Below are positions 9,346 to 20,029 of a DNA stretch of 64,000 nt, piece after piece. The stretch covers positions 81,020,753 to 81,084,752 of the forward strand of contig CM051456.1 of assembly GCA_028274465.1 (NCBI GenBank). The letters are read 5' to 3'. Position numbers and translations under genes: made by a program. Under the pieces are notes generated by a model. That model ran no database searches. It was not told the origin of the DNA and was given only the letters and a program-made list of their open reading frames with translations. This DNA comes from Plantago ovata (Eukaryota; Streptophyta; Magnoliopsida; Lamiales; Plantaginaceae). The stretch's first letter is position 1, and every line of letters begins with the position of its first letter.

Positions 9346-10648
9346 ATGGCATCAAGAAGATCCAAGAGATCAAGGGGAGAAGGGACCTCGAGTGCCCAAC
9401 AAACGGCCACACCCGGCGAGTATCGCCAATCGGGGAGGGCAAGGCAATTCGAAGCGAATTTCCATGCCCACAAGCACACATACATTTCCGAGAGAAGCAT
9501 TCGCTTCATGGCTGGGGAGAGCGCGTTGGAGGGCGCCAGAGAGCTCAACAAGCTCATTACTGAGCGAGGCTGGAAGTACTATGGCGAGGTCATGCCAAAT
9601 TGGGACCAAGCGGTAGTGGAGGATTTCTACATTGCCTTCAGGACTACAATGAACGGACCGGTGAGGTCCCCGTCCGCGGTGTTGGGGTCGAGTTTACTCC
9701 TTTGAGCATCACTAGCTTCATCATGAGATTGGATAGGACACTGACGCGGGATCCAAACCGCCGGCCTGAAATCCACGAGAGATTTGATCCCGCGGAGCTC
9801 TATGTCTACGACAGGGAGTCTGATCACTATCCCATGGAGGTACTAAATGGCATCACCGTGGATGATTATGAACTGCCTGAGGAGCCACCCCAGATTTTGC
9901 GCCACAACGATCTCACCTTCGAGGCAAGGATGATGTTGAAGTTCGTTCAAGCCAATCTGATCCCTAGCACACATGATTCCGAGGTTCAGTCCTATTACGG
10001 TGTCCTAGTCCTCTCTTGCATGATTTGCCTCTCACTCCTGGCGTCGTCATCTTCGAGGAATTCAAGCGCCGCCGTAATGCCAACCGGAAGCTTGCCTTTG
10101 GTAACTTGATCACGGCCATGTGCAAGGAGGCCGGAGTTCCCGACCTCGTGCTGGACAAGAAGCCGAAGAAGTCCATCAACATTGATACGTACAATGAGAT
10201 GCACGGGGCTTGGTGCACTCAGCAAGGAGAACCTATGCCACCGAGGGTTACGCGCCATGTGACACCTCCTCCACCTCCGCCTACGGCCGGACAAGGAAGC
10301 TTCGACTTCTCGGGGTTCAACCAGATCTTGGTCGATGAGTTTGGTAGCTTCCACACCACCATGTTGGAGGCTCAGTCGACCCAATTCCGGGGATTTGAGG
10401 AGCGTGAAGTCAAGAGGTGGGAGGACTTCCGTGTGATGGAGGAGCAGCGTTGGGATGATTACCAAGGGCGTGTAGATCAGCGTTGGGAGGCCGCTCAAGC
10501 AGAGGACACTAGGCGTTGGAGAGCCCACCAGGAGGAGACAATGAACCGCTATGATGCCTTAGCTCGCCGAATTCCGGGGTACCCTCTCCATGATCAGACC
10601 GGTGGTAGTGGGAGTGACTTTCCTAACACCCCCTACGACCCCAATTAG
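9346..10648 (+). pseudogene. ORF2 of Gy2 (two frameshifts)
   Basis: Near-identical to the intact ORF2 of Gy1 but broken by a one-base deletion near 9640 (TTCAGGACT versus TTCACGGACT) and a four-base deletion near 10010. The ATG at 9346 gives MASRRSKRSRGEG. The domain order is as in Gy1: basic N-terminus, putative plant transposon protein domain, proline run, Trp/Glu/Arg-rich tail. An overlapping antisense frame of 177 codons is a shadow of this gene. Confidence 0.85.
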
Positions 10649-10899
10649 AGACACCAGCCGACAGGGGCCACATTTATCGGTAGTATTTGTATATTATCGT
10701 TATTTTGGCTCATTTACTATTGTTGGTTGAAACTCTTTTAATTCGATTTGGTTGTATGATGTTATGAATTTTGACTCTTGTACTCTTTATTTGCTTTTGT
10801 AGTTGTGGCCTATGTGCCTTTTGTCGTGTTTAGTTTAGTTTAGTTTTTGTCTTGGTGCCTTAGATGATTAAGAGAGGAAAAACATCGAAAATCTGGAAA

Positions 10900-11062
10900 C
10901 AGGGCCAAGCGAAGCGCCTGGAAGGGCCAAGCGGTCCGCTTCAAATTCCAGGAAGTTTTGCAACATCCTGGAAATTCAAGCGGAGCGCCTGGAGCCACCC
11001 AAGCGCTCCGCTTGGCCAAGCGAACCGCTTGGCTCCCGCCAAGCGGTCCGCTTGGACCCTGT
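10900..11062. repeat. Post-ORF2 hairpin block of Gy2
   Basis: Short AAGCG...CGCTT palindromes (loops such as GTC, GAG, CTC, AAC) surround a longer imperfect inverted repeat with TTCCAGGAAGTT on the left and ATCCTGGAA on the right. It occupies the same position as 2638-2800, 15150-15285 and 47230-47385. Confidence 0.85.
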
Positions 11063-11226
11063 ACCCAGATTTTACTCGTTTTTCCATTCTTCTCACCTTT
11101 GCGCACCCGTTCTCACTTGTTTCTTGAGTCCTTTCAGGTACTACTCATATATAAGAGATTGGACACGAACCTTTATCTCAGGGAAGTGTACTTTCAATCC
11201 AATTTTTCGTTTTCTTTCAACTTTCC

Positions 11227-11267
11227 TTTGCTCGAGGACGAGCAAAAGTTTAGGTTTGGGGAGGGGG
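11227..11267 (+). other. Internal hairpin plus polypurine-tract-like module
   Basis: TTTGCTCG-AGGA-CGAGCAAA forms an 8-bp stem with loop AGGA, followed by TAGGTTTGGGGAGGGGG. This mirrors the genuine module next to the 3' LTR (12693-12729), which has the same loop and a compensated stem (CTTG/CAAG instead of CTCG/CGAG). Confidence 0.75.
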
Positions 11268-11742
11268 TATTGGATTTTCAGTACTATATGCTTGTGTGGT
11301 TCGTACATGCCTGATTTTACTCAAGTTCATGTGTTTTGTCGTGTTTTTTTCAAATTTTTGCATGCATATCATCCCTAGATTAGTTGTTGCACGTCGTTGT
11401 GTGTGGAGTTTATTGCCAAGTCTTTTGAACTTTTTTATTGAGTAGACTAAGTGTTTATGACCATTGATCATATGTTGCATCACTTTGCAAGTAGTTTGAG
11501 GCTTGTCTCGCTTGGTTTGTCACATTCGCATGTGCACTAGTTAAGCTTAGTAGTCTCGACATCACCTTGGGTGGTGTTTCTTCTGCTACGGTTCACGATG
11601 GCCTTATGAAATGATGCATGTTAGAGTCTATGGTTGTAACCCGTGTAATTATGTACGTAAGAGGCGACAAGTTCTTCACCTCGATTAGAGATTGCCAAAT
11701 GCCTAGGAAGGAGGTAGTGTGAGGTGTGTGATTCCTTGTATT

Positions 11743-11965
11743 AAACCTATTCTATCGAATAGGTTTGGGGAGGGGGTTACGTTGTTGATCTTGTCTTTCG
11801 TCTTTGAGTCGTTGTAAAGTTTTCTTTTTCTTTTTCTTTTTGTTTTGTGTCCCAACCTATTCTTTCGAATAGGTTTGGGGAGGTGTCTTTGTAAAGAGTC
11901 TTTCCTTTTTCCTTTTCGTCTTTGTGCTCAAACTTATTCTCTCGAATAGGTTTGGGGAGGTGTTT
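11743..11965 (+). repeat. Three tandem hairpin plus G-rich units
   Basis: Hairpins at 11743-11766 (loop TATC), 11854-11875 (loop TTTC) and 11930-11953 (loop TCTC) all have AACCTATTC/GAATAGGTT type arms. Each is directly followed by a GGTTTGGGGAGG tract like the polypurine tract. The third stem has a G:U pair. Counterparts lie in Gy1 (about 1725-1950), Gy3 (about 14265-14470) and Gy6 (about 46325-46535). Confidence 0.8.
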
Positions 11966-11999
11966 TTGACACATAGTACTGCTGCTTGCCCCTATATAT

Positions 12000-12100
12000 A
12001 AAAAAAAAAAAAAAAAAGAAAGAGAAAAAAGAAAAGAAAAGAAAAGAAGAAAAAAAAAAAAGAGCAAAGAAAATAAAAAAAAAGGGAAGAATGAAAATAA
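12000..12100 (+). repeat. A/G low-complexity tract
   Basis: About 100 bp of almost pure A and G on the element sense strand, directly after CCCCTATATATA. Lengths differ between copies (1557-1690, 14105-14235, 46180-46290). Any open frames across it are low-complexity artefacts. Confidence 0.85.
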
Positions 12101-12692
12101 AGAATAAGACCCAAAAGCAAAAGAAGGATCGTTGCAAGCCAAAAGCTGTCTAGTAAGGTGTCAAGTGTCATGTAAATATTTTGTTCTTGTGAAGTTATCG
12201 AGTTGTAAATTCTATCTTTTGTTTCGTGTCGCCTTTGTCCAAGGCCTGTTCTTGACCACCCTCGTCTTGCTATTCAAGAAGTGGTTGAAGGAAACTCATT
12301 CTTGAGAGTCTGGGTAGAATAGGGGAGTGTTATCTTTCTAAGGGAACCCTTCGTCGTTTGATGAGAGTCAGTATTGGTTCGCCCTCTCTTGAGGAAAAGT
12401 CTCGCTTGGTGAACAGAAGTAAGTCCTCGGTTTCATAGGCACGGGGCAATTGTAGTATGATAACATGCATCATTGTGTCGTCACTGACCAGGTCCAGGTA
12501 GAAGATGTTACGAGAGACTCCTTTGTTTAACCAAGTGCACTTGAGAATGTGTATACTCGCAATCGAGGCATTCTTCAACCTACTTGCATGTCATGCACAT
12601 ATGGTCTTGTTCATAAGCATTTGGTAGATTCAATAGATTAGTTCATCTTACTTGGCATGAGACTCCTTTTGTGTTGCATTTAGGTTAGTTTG

Positions 12693-12729
12693 TTGCTTGA
12701 GGACAAGCAAAGGTTTGGTTTGGGGAGTT
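12693..12729 (+). other. Gy2 polypurine tract with upstream hairpin
   Basis: Stem TTGCTTG/CAAGCAA with loop AGGA (12693-12710), then AGGTTTGGTTTGGGGAG, then the 3' LTR at 12730 (TGATGAACG). This is the expected plus-strand primer. Confidence 0.8.
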
Positions 12730-13485
12730 TGATGAACGTATTTTTGACGCGTTCATCTTGTCTTTTTCACCTTCTTTTGATATCTTTTAGCCTTGTTTTT
12801 TGGTTAGTTTTGTAGAATTGTGTCACGTTTTGTGTTTTCTGCATTTTCAGGCACTTAGGTACGAAACGGTGTTTTGGGAGCTAAACACAAGCCTTTTTGA
12901 TGGAAAAGACGGCCCCGTTGAAGTTTCCCAATCTCCGTGGCTTGTTCGTAAGTGTTTGAGCTTCAATAAGCATCGAGAAGGATGAGTCCAAGGCACCCGA
13001 GGGCCATGCGAGGGCAAAAAGATTGAGTTTGAAGACAAAAATTTGCCCAGGAGCCAAGCTAAGCGCCTGGGCAGATTTTGAAGTAAAGGAGATGCTACGG
13101 TCCCAAATCACTGACCGTAGCATCTCCTTTACTTCAAAATCTGCCCAGGCGCTTAGCTTGGCTCCTGGGCAGATTTTTGTCTTCAAACTCAATCTTTTTG
13201 CCCTCGCATGGCCCTCGGGTGCCTTGGACTCATCCTTCTCGATGCTTATTGAAGCTCAAACACTTACGAACAAGCCACGGAGATTGGGGAACTTCAACGG
13301 GGCCGTCTTTTCCATCAAAAAGGCTCGTTTTCAGCTCCAAAAACACCGTTTCGTACCTAAGTGCCTGAAAATGCAGAAAACACAAAACGTGACACAATTC
13401 TACAAAACTAACCAAAAAACAAGCCTAAAAGATAGCAAAAGAAGGTGAAAAAGACAAGATGAACGCGTCAAAAATACGTTCATCA
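12730..13485. repeat. Palindromic junction of the Gy2 and Gy3 3' LTRs
   Basis: Left arm 12730-13102 and right arm 13113-13485, 373 bp each and collinear without indels around a 10-nt loop (13103-13112). The arms are truncated 3' LTRs of Gy2 and Gy3. Near the centre, 13078-13118 is a 41-nt exact match to ORF2 of Gy3 (16249-16289). By eye the arms differ at roughly ten positions, so this is not a perfect mirror. Confidence 0.85.
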
Positions 13486-15466
13486 AACTCCCCAAACCAA
13501 ACCTTTGCTTGTCCTCAAGCAACAAACTAACCTAAATGCAACACAAAAGGAGTCTCATGCCAAGTAAGCTGAACTAATCTATTGAATCTACCAAATGCTT
13601 ATGAACAAGACCATATGTGCATGACATGCAAGTAGGTTGAAGAATGCCTCGATTGCGAGTATACACATTCTCAAGTGCACTTGGTTAAACAAAGGAATCT
13701 CTCGTAACATCTTCTACCTGGACCTGGTGAGTGACGACACAATGATGCATGTTATCATACTACAATTGCCCCGTGCCTATGAAACCGAGGACTTACTTCT
13801 GTTCACCAAGCGAGACTTTTCCTCAAGAGAGGGCGAACCAATACTGGCTCTCATCAAACGAAGGAGGGTTCCCTTAGAAAGATAACACTCCCCTATTCTA
13901 CCCAGACTCTCAACGAATGAGTCTCTTTCAACCACTTCTTGAATAGCAAGACGAGGGTGGTCAAGAATAGGCCTTGGACAAAGGTGACACGAAACGAAAG
14001 AAAGAATTTACAACTCGATAACTTCACTATAACAAATATTTACATGACACTTGACACTTTACTAGACTGCTTTTGGCTTGCAGCGACCCTTCTTTTGCTT
14101 TTGGGTCTTATTCTTTATTTTCTTTCTTCTCTTTTTTTTTATATTTTCTTTTCTCTTATTTTTTTTTCTCTTTTTCTTCTTTTTCTTCTTTTTCTTTTTC
14201 TCTTTTTTTTTTTCTTTTTTTTTTTTCTTTTTATATAGGGGCAAGCAGCAGTACTAAGTGTCAAAAACACCTCCCCAAACCTATTCGATGAGCACAAAGA
14301 CGAAAAAGAAAAAGGAAAGACTCTTTTACAAAGACACCTCCCCAAACCTATTCGAAAGAATAGGTTGGGACACAAAACAAAAAGAAAAAAAAAAGGAAAC
14401 TTTACAACGACGAAAGACAAGATCAACGAAGCAACCCCCTCCCCAAACCTATTCGATAGAATAGGTTTAATACAAGGAATCGCACACCTCACACTACCTC
14501 CTTCCTAGGCATTTGGCAATCTCAATCGAGGTGAAGAACTTGTCGCCTCTTACGTACATAATTACACGGGTTACAGCCATAGATTCTAACATGCATCATT
14601 TCATAAGGCCATCGTGAACCGCAGCAGAAGAAACACCACTCAAGGTGATGTCGAGACTACTAAGCTTAACTAGTGCACATGCGAATGTGACAAACCAAGC
14701 GAGACAAGCCTCAAACTACTTGCAAAGTGATGCAACATATGATCAATGGCCATAAACCTTACTCTACTCAATAAAAAAGTTCAATAGTCTTGGCAATAAA
14801 CTCCACACACAACAACGTGCAACAACTAATCTAAGGATGATATGCATGCAAAAATTTGAAAAACACGACAAAACACATGAACTTGAGTAAAATCAGGCAT
14901 GTACGATCCACAAAAGCATATAGTACTGAAAATCCAATACCCCCTCCCCAAACCTAAACTTTTGCTCGTCCTCGAGCAAAGAAAAGTTGAAAGAAAAAGG
15001 AAAAATTGGATTGAAAGTACACTTCCCTGAGATAAAGGTTCGTGTCCAATCTCCTATATATGAGTAGTACCTGAAAGGACTCAAGAAACAAGTGAAAACG
15101 GGTGCGCAAAGGTGAGAAGAATGGAAAAACGAGGAAAATCTGGGTACAGGGTCCAAGCGGTTCGCTTGGCCAAGCGGAGCGCTTGGGAGGCTCCAGGCGC
15201 TCCGCTTGAATTTCGAGAAAGTTGTAAAACTTCCTTGAATTTGAAGCGGACCGCTTGGCCCTTCCAGGCGCTTCGCTTGGCCCTGTTTCCAGATTTTCGA
15301 TGTTTTTCCTCTCTTAATCATCTAAGGCACCAAGACAAAAACTAAACTAAACTAATCACGACAAAAGGCACACAGGCCACAACTACAAAAGCAAATAAAG
15401 AGTACAAGAGTCAAAAGTCATATCATCAATTTAAGAGTATCAAAAAGGAATACCACCACCGGAAAA
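13486..15466 (-). other. Gy3 noncoding 3' region
   Basis: No credible gene. It holds the polypurine tract (13486-13525), the C/T tract (14105-14235), the AACCTATTC hairpin units (about 14265-14470), the internal hairpin plus polypurine-like module (about 14938-14985) and the post-ORF2 hairpin block (15150-15285). At about 15425 it departs from the other copies and enters the ORF2 replacement. Confidence 0.75.
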
Positions 15467-16432
15467 TCACTCGGATTCGAACCCTTGCTCTACTTCGAAG
15501 CGGTGGAGTATCAGATCGTGTGTCTCTATGTCAATTGGTTCCCTCGATGCCTCGGTGAGCCGGATGTTTGGCACATTTGCTTTCTCACACATAGCAGTGA
15601 TCAGATTTGGGAAGACTAGTGGGTGACCGGGTTCTCGTTTAATCTCGAATTGCTGGAAGATGATGTCCCCCGGAGTGATGGGCAGGTTTGCCATGAGGGA
15701 ATAGACTAAGATCCCGACTTCCGGCGTTATCTCATTGGTTATGAGTCCCGGGATCAGATTAGCTACCACGAAAGGTAGGATCATGCGGGCGTGCAAGTGC
15801 AAATCGTTATACTTCAAGGTGTTACCGAGACGCGTCTTCCTTGGCTTATAGTCCTTGGTTGTCAGAACCTCGGCTATCTTCCTCGGAAACTTCTCAATCG
15901 TTGGGTCATAGACATAGTGCACATAGGGATCATTCACATAGTATGCTACCTTATTCTTGTCTTCCCGCAAGGGTTCTTTTAGTCCCATAATGAAACTAGT
16001 GATACTCAATGGTGAGAAAGGGACCATCACACCATGAATAGGTACTGCTTCAGCCTTATAGTTATAGTCCTCGAAGGCAATGTGGAACTCCTCGACAAGG
16101 TCTCTATCCCATCCGCAGAGTTCTTTCCCATGGAAGGTCCATCCTCTCGCCGTTATAAGCCTGGTAAGGTGAGCATAGGGTGCATAGGGTACATCAAAGA
16201 AAAGCCCCTTGTCCTCGTATTTTGTCCCCTTTAACACGTCCAAATCCTTTGAAGTAAAGGAGATGCTACGGTCCCAAATCACTGACCGTTCCCCTCCCCT
16301 ATAGAAGTTGTATCGGAACCTCCGCAATGCGTCCGATTCTTTGTATGGGTCACAGTCGCTTTCATCACGGGGAATCTCCTTGGAAGTTGAAGCTCCATCC
16401 CTCCTTGCTTTCTTCTTGGCTCTTGTGTCCAT
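15467..16432 (-). CDS. ORF2 of Gy3: divergent putative plant transposon protein-like
   Basis: Intact 321-codon frame starting at the ATG at 16432 (MDTRAKKKARRDGASTSKE). It aligns with the Gy1 ORF2 in the core: RGWTFHGKE...VEEFHIAFEDY...PLSITSFIM...FPNLITAMCEKANVP. Identity is low and the proline run and Trp/Glu-rich tail are absent, so it is about 115 residues shorter. The start is basic and could act in nuclear entry or nucleic-acid binding (inference). Flanking DNA on both sides is nearly identical to the other copies, so the coding block seems to have been exchanged. Function is unknown. Confidence 0.8.
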   Translation of the reverse strand: MDTRAKKKARRDGASTSKEIPRDESDCDPYKESDALRRFRYNFYRGGERSVIWDRSISFTSKDLDVLKGTKYEDKGLFFDVPYAPYAHLTRLITARGWTFHGKELCGWDRDLVEEFHIAFEDYNYKAEAVPIHGVMVPFSPLSITSFIMGLKEPLREDKNKVAYYVNDPYVHYVYDPTIEKFPRKIAEVLTTKDYKPRKTRLGNTLKYNDLHLHARMILPFVVANLIPGLITNEITPEVGILVYSLMANLPITPGDIIFQQFEIKREPGHPLVFPNLITAMCEKANVPNIRLTEASREPIDIETHDLILHRFEVEQGFESE

Positions 16433-16437
16433 GGTAC

Positions 16438-17000
16438 CTAGAATAATCTTATTAGATAACTTCAAGAGACAATAAGACTTAGACTCTTATACTACTACCA
16501 GACAATCTACTTCTACTCTAAGACAAGTATACGTTCTTCGTTTAAAACGAGTCATAACGCAACAAGTCGACTCTTAGACGTCAAAACTCACTCAAGTAAT
16601 CTCATGGTGAGTTTGAAGGCTTGCTAAAGTTCATATGAAAAAATCGAGAAGCTTTAACACTTCGTTACGATAAATCCATACTAATCTAAACCAAGCAATC
16701 AAACTCTCCAATTAAATTACCCAACCAATCCAACACATTCTCATGCAATCACAACATCACCATAATCATAACATAACTCAAATTCAATGCTAACAATCAT
16801 CAAACAATTACATAGCAAAAATTCGAACCACTAGAGTTCATCATAAATCAAGAGGAGCAAAATTCGAATTTAGACATCACATCTAGTATGAAACATGCTC
16901 AATAATCATTATCAAACTCTAATTCACCAATGCATAACACAATTGAAGCTAATTAAGATAAAATCCCAAATTCAAGAAAGTTAGGGTTCATGAGAGGTAC
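16438..17000 (-). other. Possible leader intron before ORF2 (Gy3)
   Basis: On the minus strand CAAAG|GTACCT opens it and TTCTAG|GTACC closes it five bases before the ATG. Same arrangement as 8715-9340. Prediction only. Confidence 0.4.
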
Positions 17001-17212
17001 CTTTGATTCCTTGTTATGGATGCTTCAAACGTGAAATTTGATCGGTTTAAATGATAGAGGAGGTGATGGGCTTTGTAAAATGCACAAGATTGCCAGAATT
17101 GGTGGAGAATTGAGAGAGATTGAGATTTTTGGGGTGCAAAATCGGCAAAGGAGGAAGAAAAATGAAGTGGGAGGCTTTGAATCTCAAGTGCCCCGCTTGC
17201 TTCCTTAAAGAA

Positions 17213-17425
17213 AGCCAAGCGAAGCGCTTGGGTGTCCCAAGCGAAGCGCTTGGCAAGCGGTCCGCTTGGGCACTCCCAAGCGCTCCACTTGGATTTCCAG
17301 TAGGAATTTTCATTCCTACTGGAAATTCAAGCGGACCGCTTGGGCGAGCCAAGCGCTTCGCTTGAATTCTTACTGGAAATCCAAGCGGACCGCTTGGGCT
17401 GTCCAAGCGGTTCGCTTGGGACCTG
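17213..17425. repeat. Pre-ORF2 hairpin block of Gy3
   Basis: Same alternating short and long hairpins as 8275-8520. One long hairpin (17296-17330) is kept with a TAGGAATTTTCATTCCTA centre. The second is reduced to one half (TTCTTACTGGAAATCC at about 17366), apparently by deletion. Confidence 0.85.
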
Positions 17426-17600
17426 AAGCTCCCAAATCTAATTTTTTTCAACTTTTGCTAAATTTTCACCCCAAAAACCTTGTCTAAACAACGAAACAAA
17501 ATTTAAACGTGCTTCTAATCTATATGCAATTACCTACAACCTCGGGTTGCCTCCCGAGAAGCGCCTTCGTTTAAAAGTCGTTGGCTCGACTCATCTTAGC

Positions 17601-19907
17601 TCATGCGGGATCAATTTTGCATCGGGTACTAGACTTCCCCGTCCAATTGCTCTTCAAAGCACTAAGTCCCTGCACATCTTGATGAACATAAAGAGGACCA
17701 TAGAATCCTACAAGTTCGTTAGTATCAACATAAGCACATGAATTAACCATGGCTCGCAACGTATGTTGCTTGCCATTTCCTCGAAGCTACATGTACGACG
17801 GTACATGTCTATCACCATATGTACTTTGTTGATGAAGGCTCTACCCAAAAGAACCACATCCTTGAGCTTTGCGGAGGATGTAGGCATGTCGATGATGTTC
17901 GTCTTGACCTCTACACCGGCAACTCTTACCACTAGATTCTCTATCACACCCAATGGCTTCTTCATAGACCCATCCGCCAATTGCACCATGCATTTCATTG
18001 GTCTTAAGCCAGACAAACCCGACTCTTCGTACACGTTCAAAGGTATGACATTCACACCCGCTCCCATGTCTAGAGTTGCCACTATTCCATCCTTCTTTCC
18101 CAAGCCGATTTCCACATCAAAGCTCTCTTGGATAGGCACTTCCACCATATCCACCAACTCATCCTCAGACGATGAGTTTTTTCATTCACTTCCTCAACTA
18201 TCGCATCAGATTGTGCGACCACTTTCTCTTCCACAACTACCTTGGGAGTCTCAAGCTCCTCACTTACTTTGCAAGTTTCAGTTACCTTGCAACTTGGCAC
18301 CTCAACTAGTGCATTGTCTCTCACAACCGTGATCTCCACGGGCAAATCAGTCACCACGGTTATGGCCATAGCCTTCTCCGTGTTTCCGGGAACCTTCCCT
18401 TGGTCTCTACTCGCCCCTCGATCTATAAGCTCTTGTAGCTTCTTATGGAGGTTGCTACTACTAGCCTCAAGCTTCTCAAAGCGTTGATTGTTAGTAGCCT
18501 CATTACGATAGTAATGCTCCATGAATTTATTCGTCTTCAAAACCAGATCATTGAGTGAAGAGACAAGAGGTGAAGGAAGCACCCCCCCACCTTGTGGTCC
18601 CGAACTAGCAACCCGGGGTGGAGGTGTAGGATTAGAAGGCGGTGCTCCTTCATACCAATTGTTCCCATAGCTGAGACGACTTCTATCTTGATTAGGCCCA
18701 TAGGCATTTTGATCCGAGTTATGAAAATAACCACGGTTGCCTTGATTCTGGTACCCACCTCGGGGTCCACGGTTTTGTGGCCTCACATTGCCATAACCTT
18801 GACCGTAGTTCACATCTCCAACTACTTGCTCTCCCTCAGCAGCATATACTTCTTGATGGACCTCGTTCGTGATGTAATGCTCTCTAGCAAATTCAGAACG
18901 GCACAAGTAGGCCGGGTGCCCATAGTTTTTGCACACACCACAAACCTCCGTAGAAGGAGAAGGAACGCTTTGCCTCAAAGCTTGCTTCACTTCATGGGCG
19001 AACCCATCGAAGGCATTTTGTTCCACTACTACCTTGGCTTCACCTCTTTGCTCCTTTTGGAGCACACGAGCCCTCACATTCCGGTTTTGTGAATTCCGGT
19101 ACATCATATCCAGCTTCACTTGGGCTTGAGAACGAAGCAACTCCCCCATACTACCTCCACAAATACTATCCACTTGAGATTGAATCTCAGGATGTAAACC
19201 ATTGTAAAAGAATTGAGAAGCTGACCTTTATCATACCCGTTATGTGGGCATCGATGATGTAATCCCATGAAACGATCATAGGCCTCGTGGAAAGGCTCAT
19301 CGTACCTCTGCTCGAAGGAGCTAATTTGGCTCTTCATAGCCATTGTCTTGGAAGCGGGGTAGTAACGCTCCATGAACTTATCAAAGCAAAGATCCCATGT
19401 CGTCAAAGACCCGACCTCCAAAGTATTGAGCCAAGCCTTTGCTCGATCGCCTAGCCGCATAGAAAAGACCTTCAAACGGAGATCATCATCCGTAACACCA
19501 GCTCCTGGTCGCCCAAGATGGAGAACAAAATTCTCGAGCTCATTCAAGAACCCAATCACGTCCTCATTAGCCATCCCATAAAATTTGGGAAGTTGTTGGA
19601 ACATGTGATTCTTGATCTCCAAGTTCCTGGTGGCATCATTGAGGACAATTGCTGGTCCTCTAGCCCCAACCGTAGGCTTAGTAAGTGTACGTATAGGTCT
19701 CTCCGCCATTTCACCCTCCAAGTAAACAGATTCAAGAACCGGCTCCAAAAGATAAGAAGAAGACTCTTCCCGAATACCAGAAGTAGAAGCTCTAGGTGCT
19801 ACTCCTTCAAACTCGAGATTCAAATTCCTCCTTCTCCTTTGAAACAAACGATCAATCTCGTCTACAAAAGGTTCAATAATAGGTCCACCCGTTCGGGTTC
19901 TAGGCAT
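17601..19907 (-). pseudogene. gag-protease of Gy3 (three frameshifts)
   Basis: ATG at 19907 (MPRTRTGGPII). Compared with Gy6 it has a one-base loss near 19213, a two-base gain near 18178 and a one-base loss near 17775. The gag region, zinc knuckle (CGVCKNYGHPAYLC) and protease segment are all recognisable. The active-site region reads LDMGAGVNV, so the catalytic DTG is changed to DMG (about 18066). The protein would be inactive on several counts. Confidence 0.85.
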
Positions 19908-20029
19908 GCACTCACCTGAAATACAAGATAGTGAGTATCTCAAGCAAAAAGAAACAAAAACAGAAATGAGACAAAGAAGAGATGTTGGCTGAAAAAATCA
20001 AAACAAAAACACCAACCATAGGAGTTAAG

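Larger units (their letters stand above)
10649..12692 (+). other. Gy2 noncoding 3' region
   Basis: About 2 kb without a credible gene. It contains the post-ORF2 hairpin block (10900-11062), an internal hairpin plus polypurine-like motif (11227-11267), three hairpin plus G-rich units (11743-11965) and an A/G tract (about 12000-12100). The remainder is unique-looking A/T-rich sequence conserved among Gy1, Gy2, Gy3 and Gy6. Confidence 0.75.
4396..13102 (+). mobile_element. Gy2: nearly complete non-autonomous Ty3/Gypsy-like retrotransposon
   Basis: Plus-strand element with partial 5' LTR, tRNA-Asp primer site, gag-protease, hairpin block, possible intron, ORF2, hairpin block, 3' noncoding region, polypurine tract and a truncated 3' LTR. 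No reverse transcriptase, RNase H or integrase frame exists anywhere between protease and LTR. Its 5' end is fused head-to-head to Gy1 and its 3' LTR is fused tail-to-tail to Gy3, so no target duplication can be read. A tRNA-Asp primer site is typical of the Athila lineage; that placement is an inference. Confidence 0.85.

Noticed and set aside
12881-13448. Two mirror-image ORFs of 103 and 141 codons
   Set aside because: Created by the palindromic LTR junction; the same peptide appears on both strands because the DNA is self-complementary.
12730-13485. Palindrome purely as a sequencing hairpin artefact
   Set aside because: Not fully excluded, but the arms differ at several positions and Gy2 and Gy3 have different ORF2 genes, so one molecule was not simply read twice.
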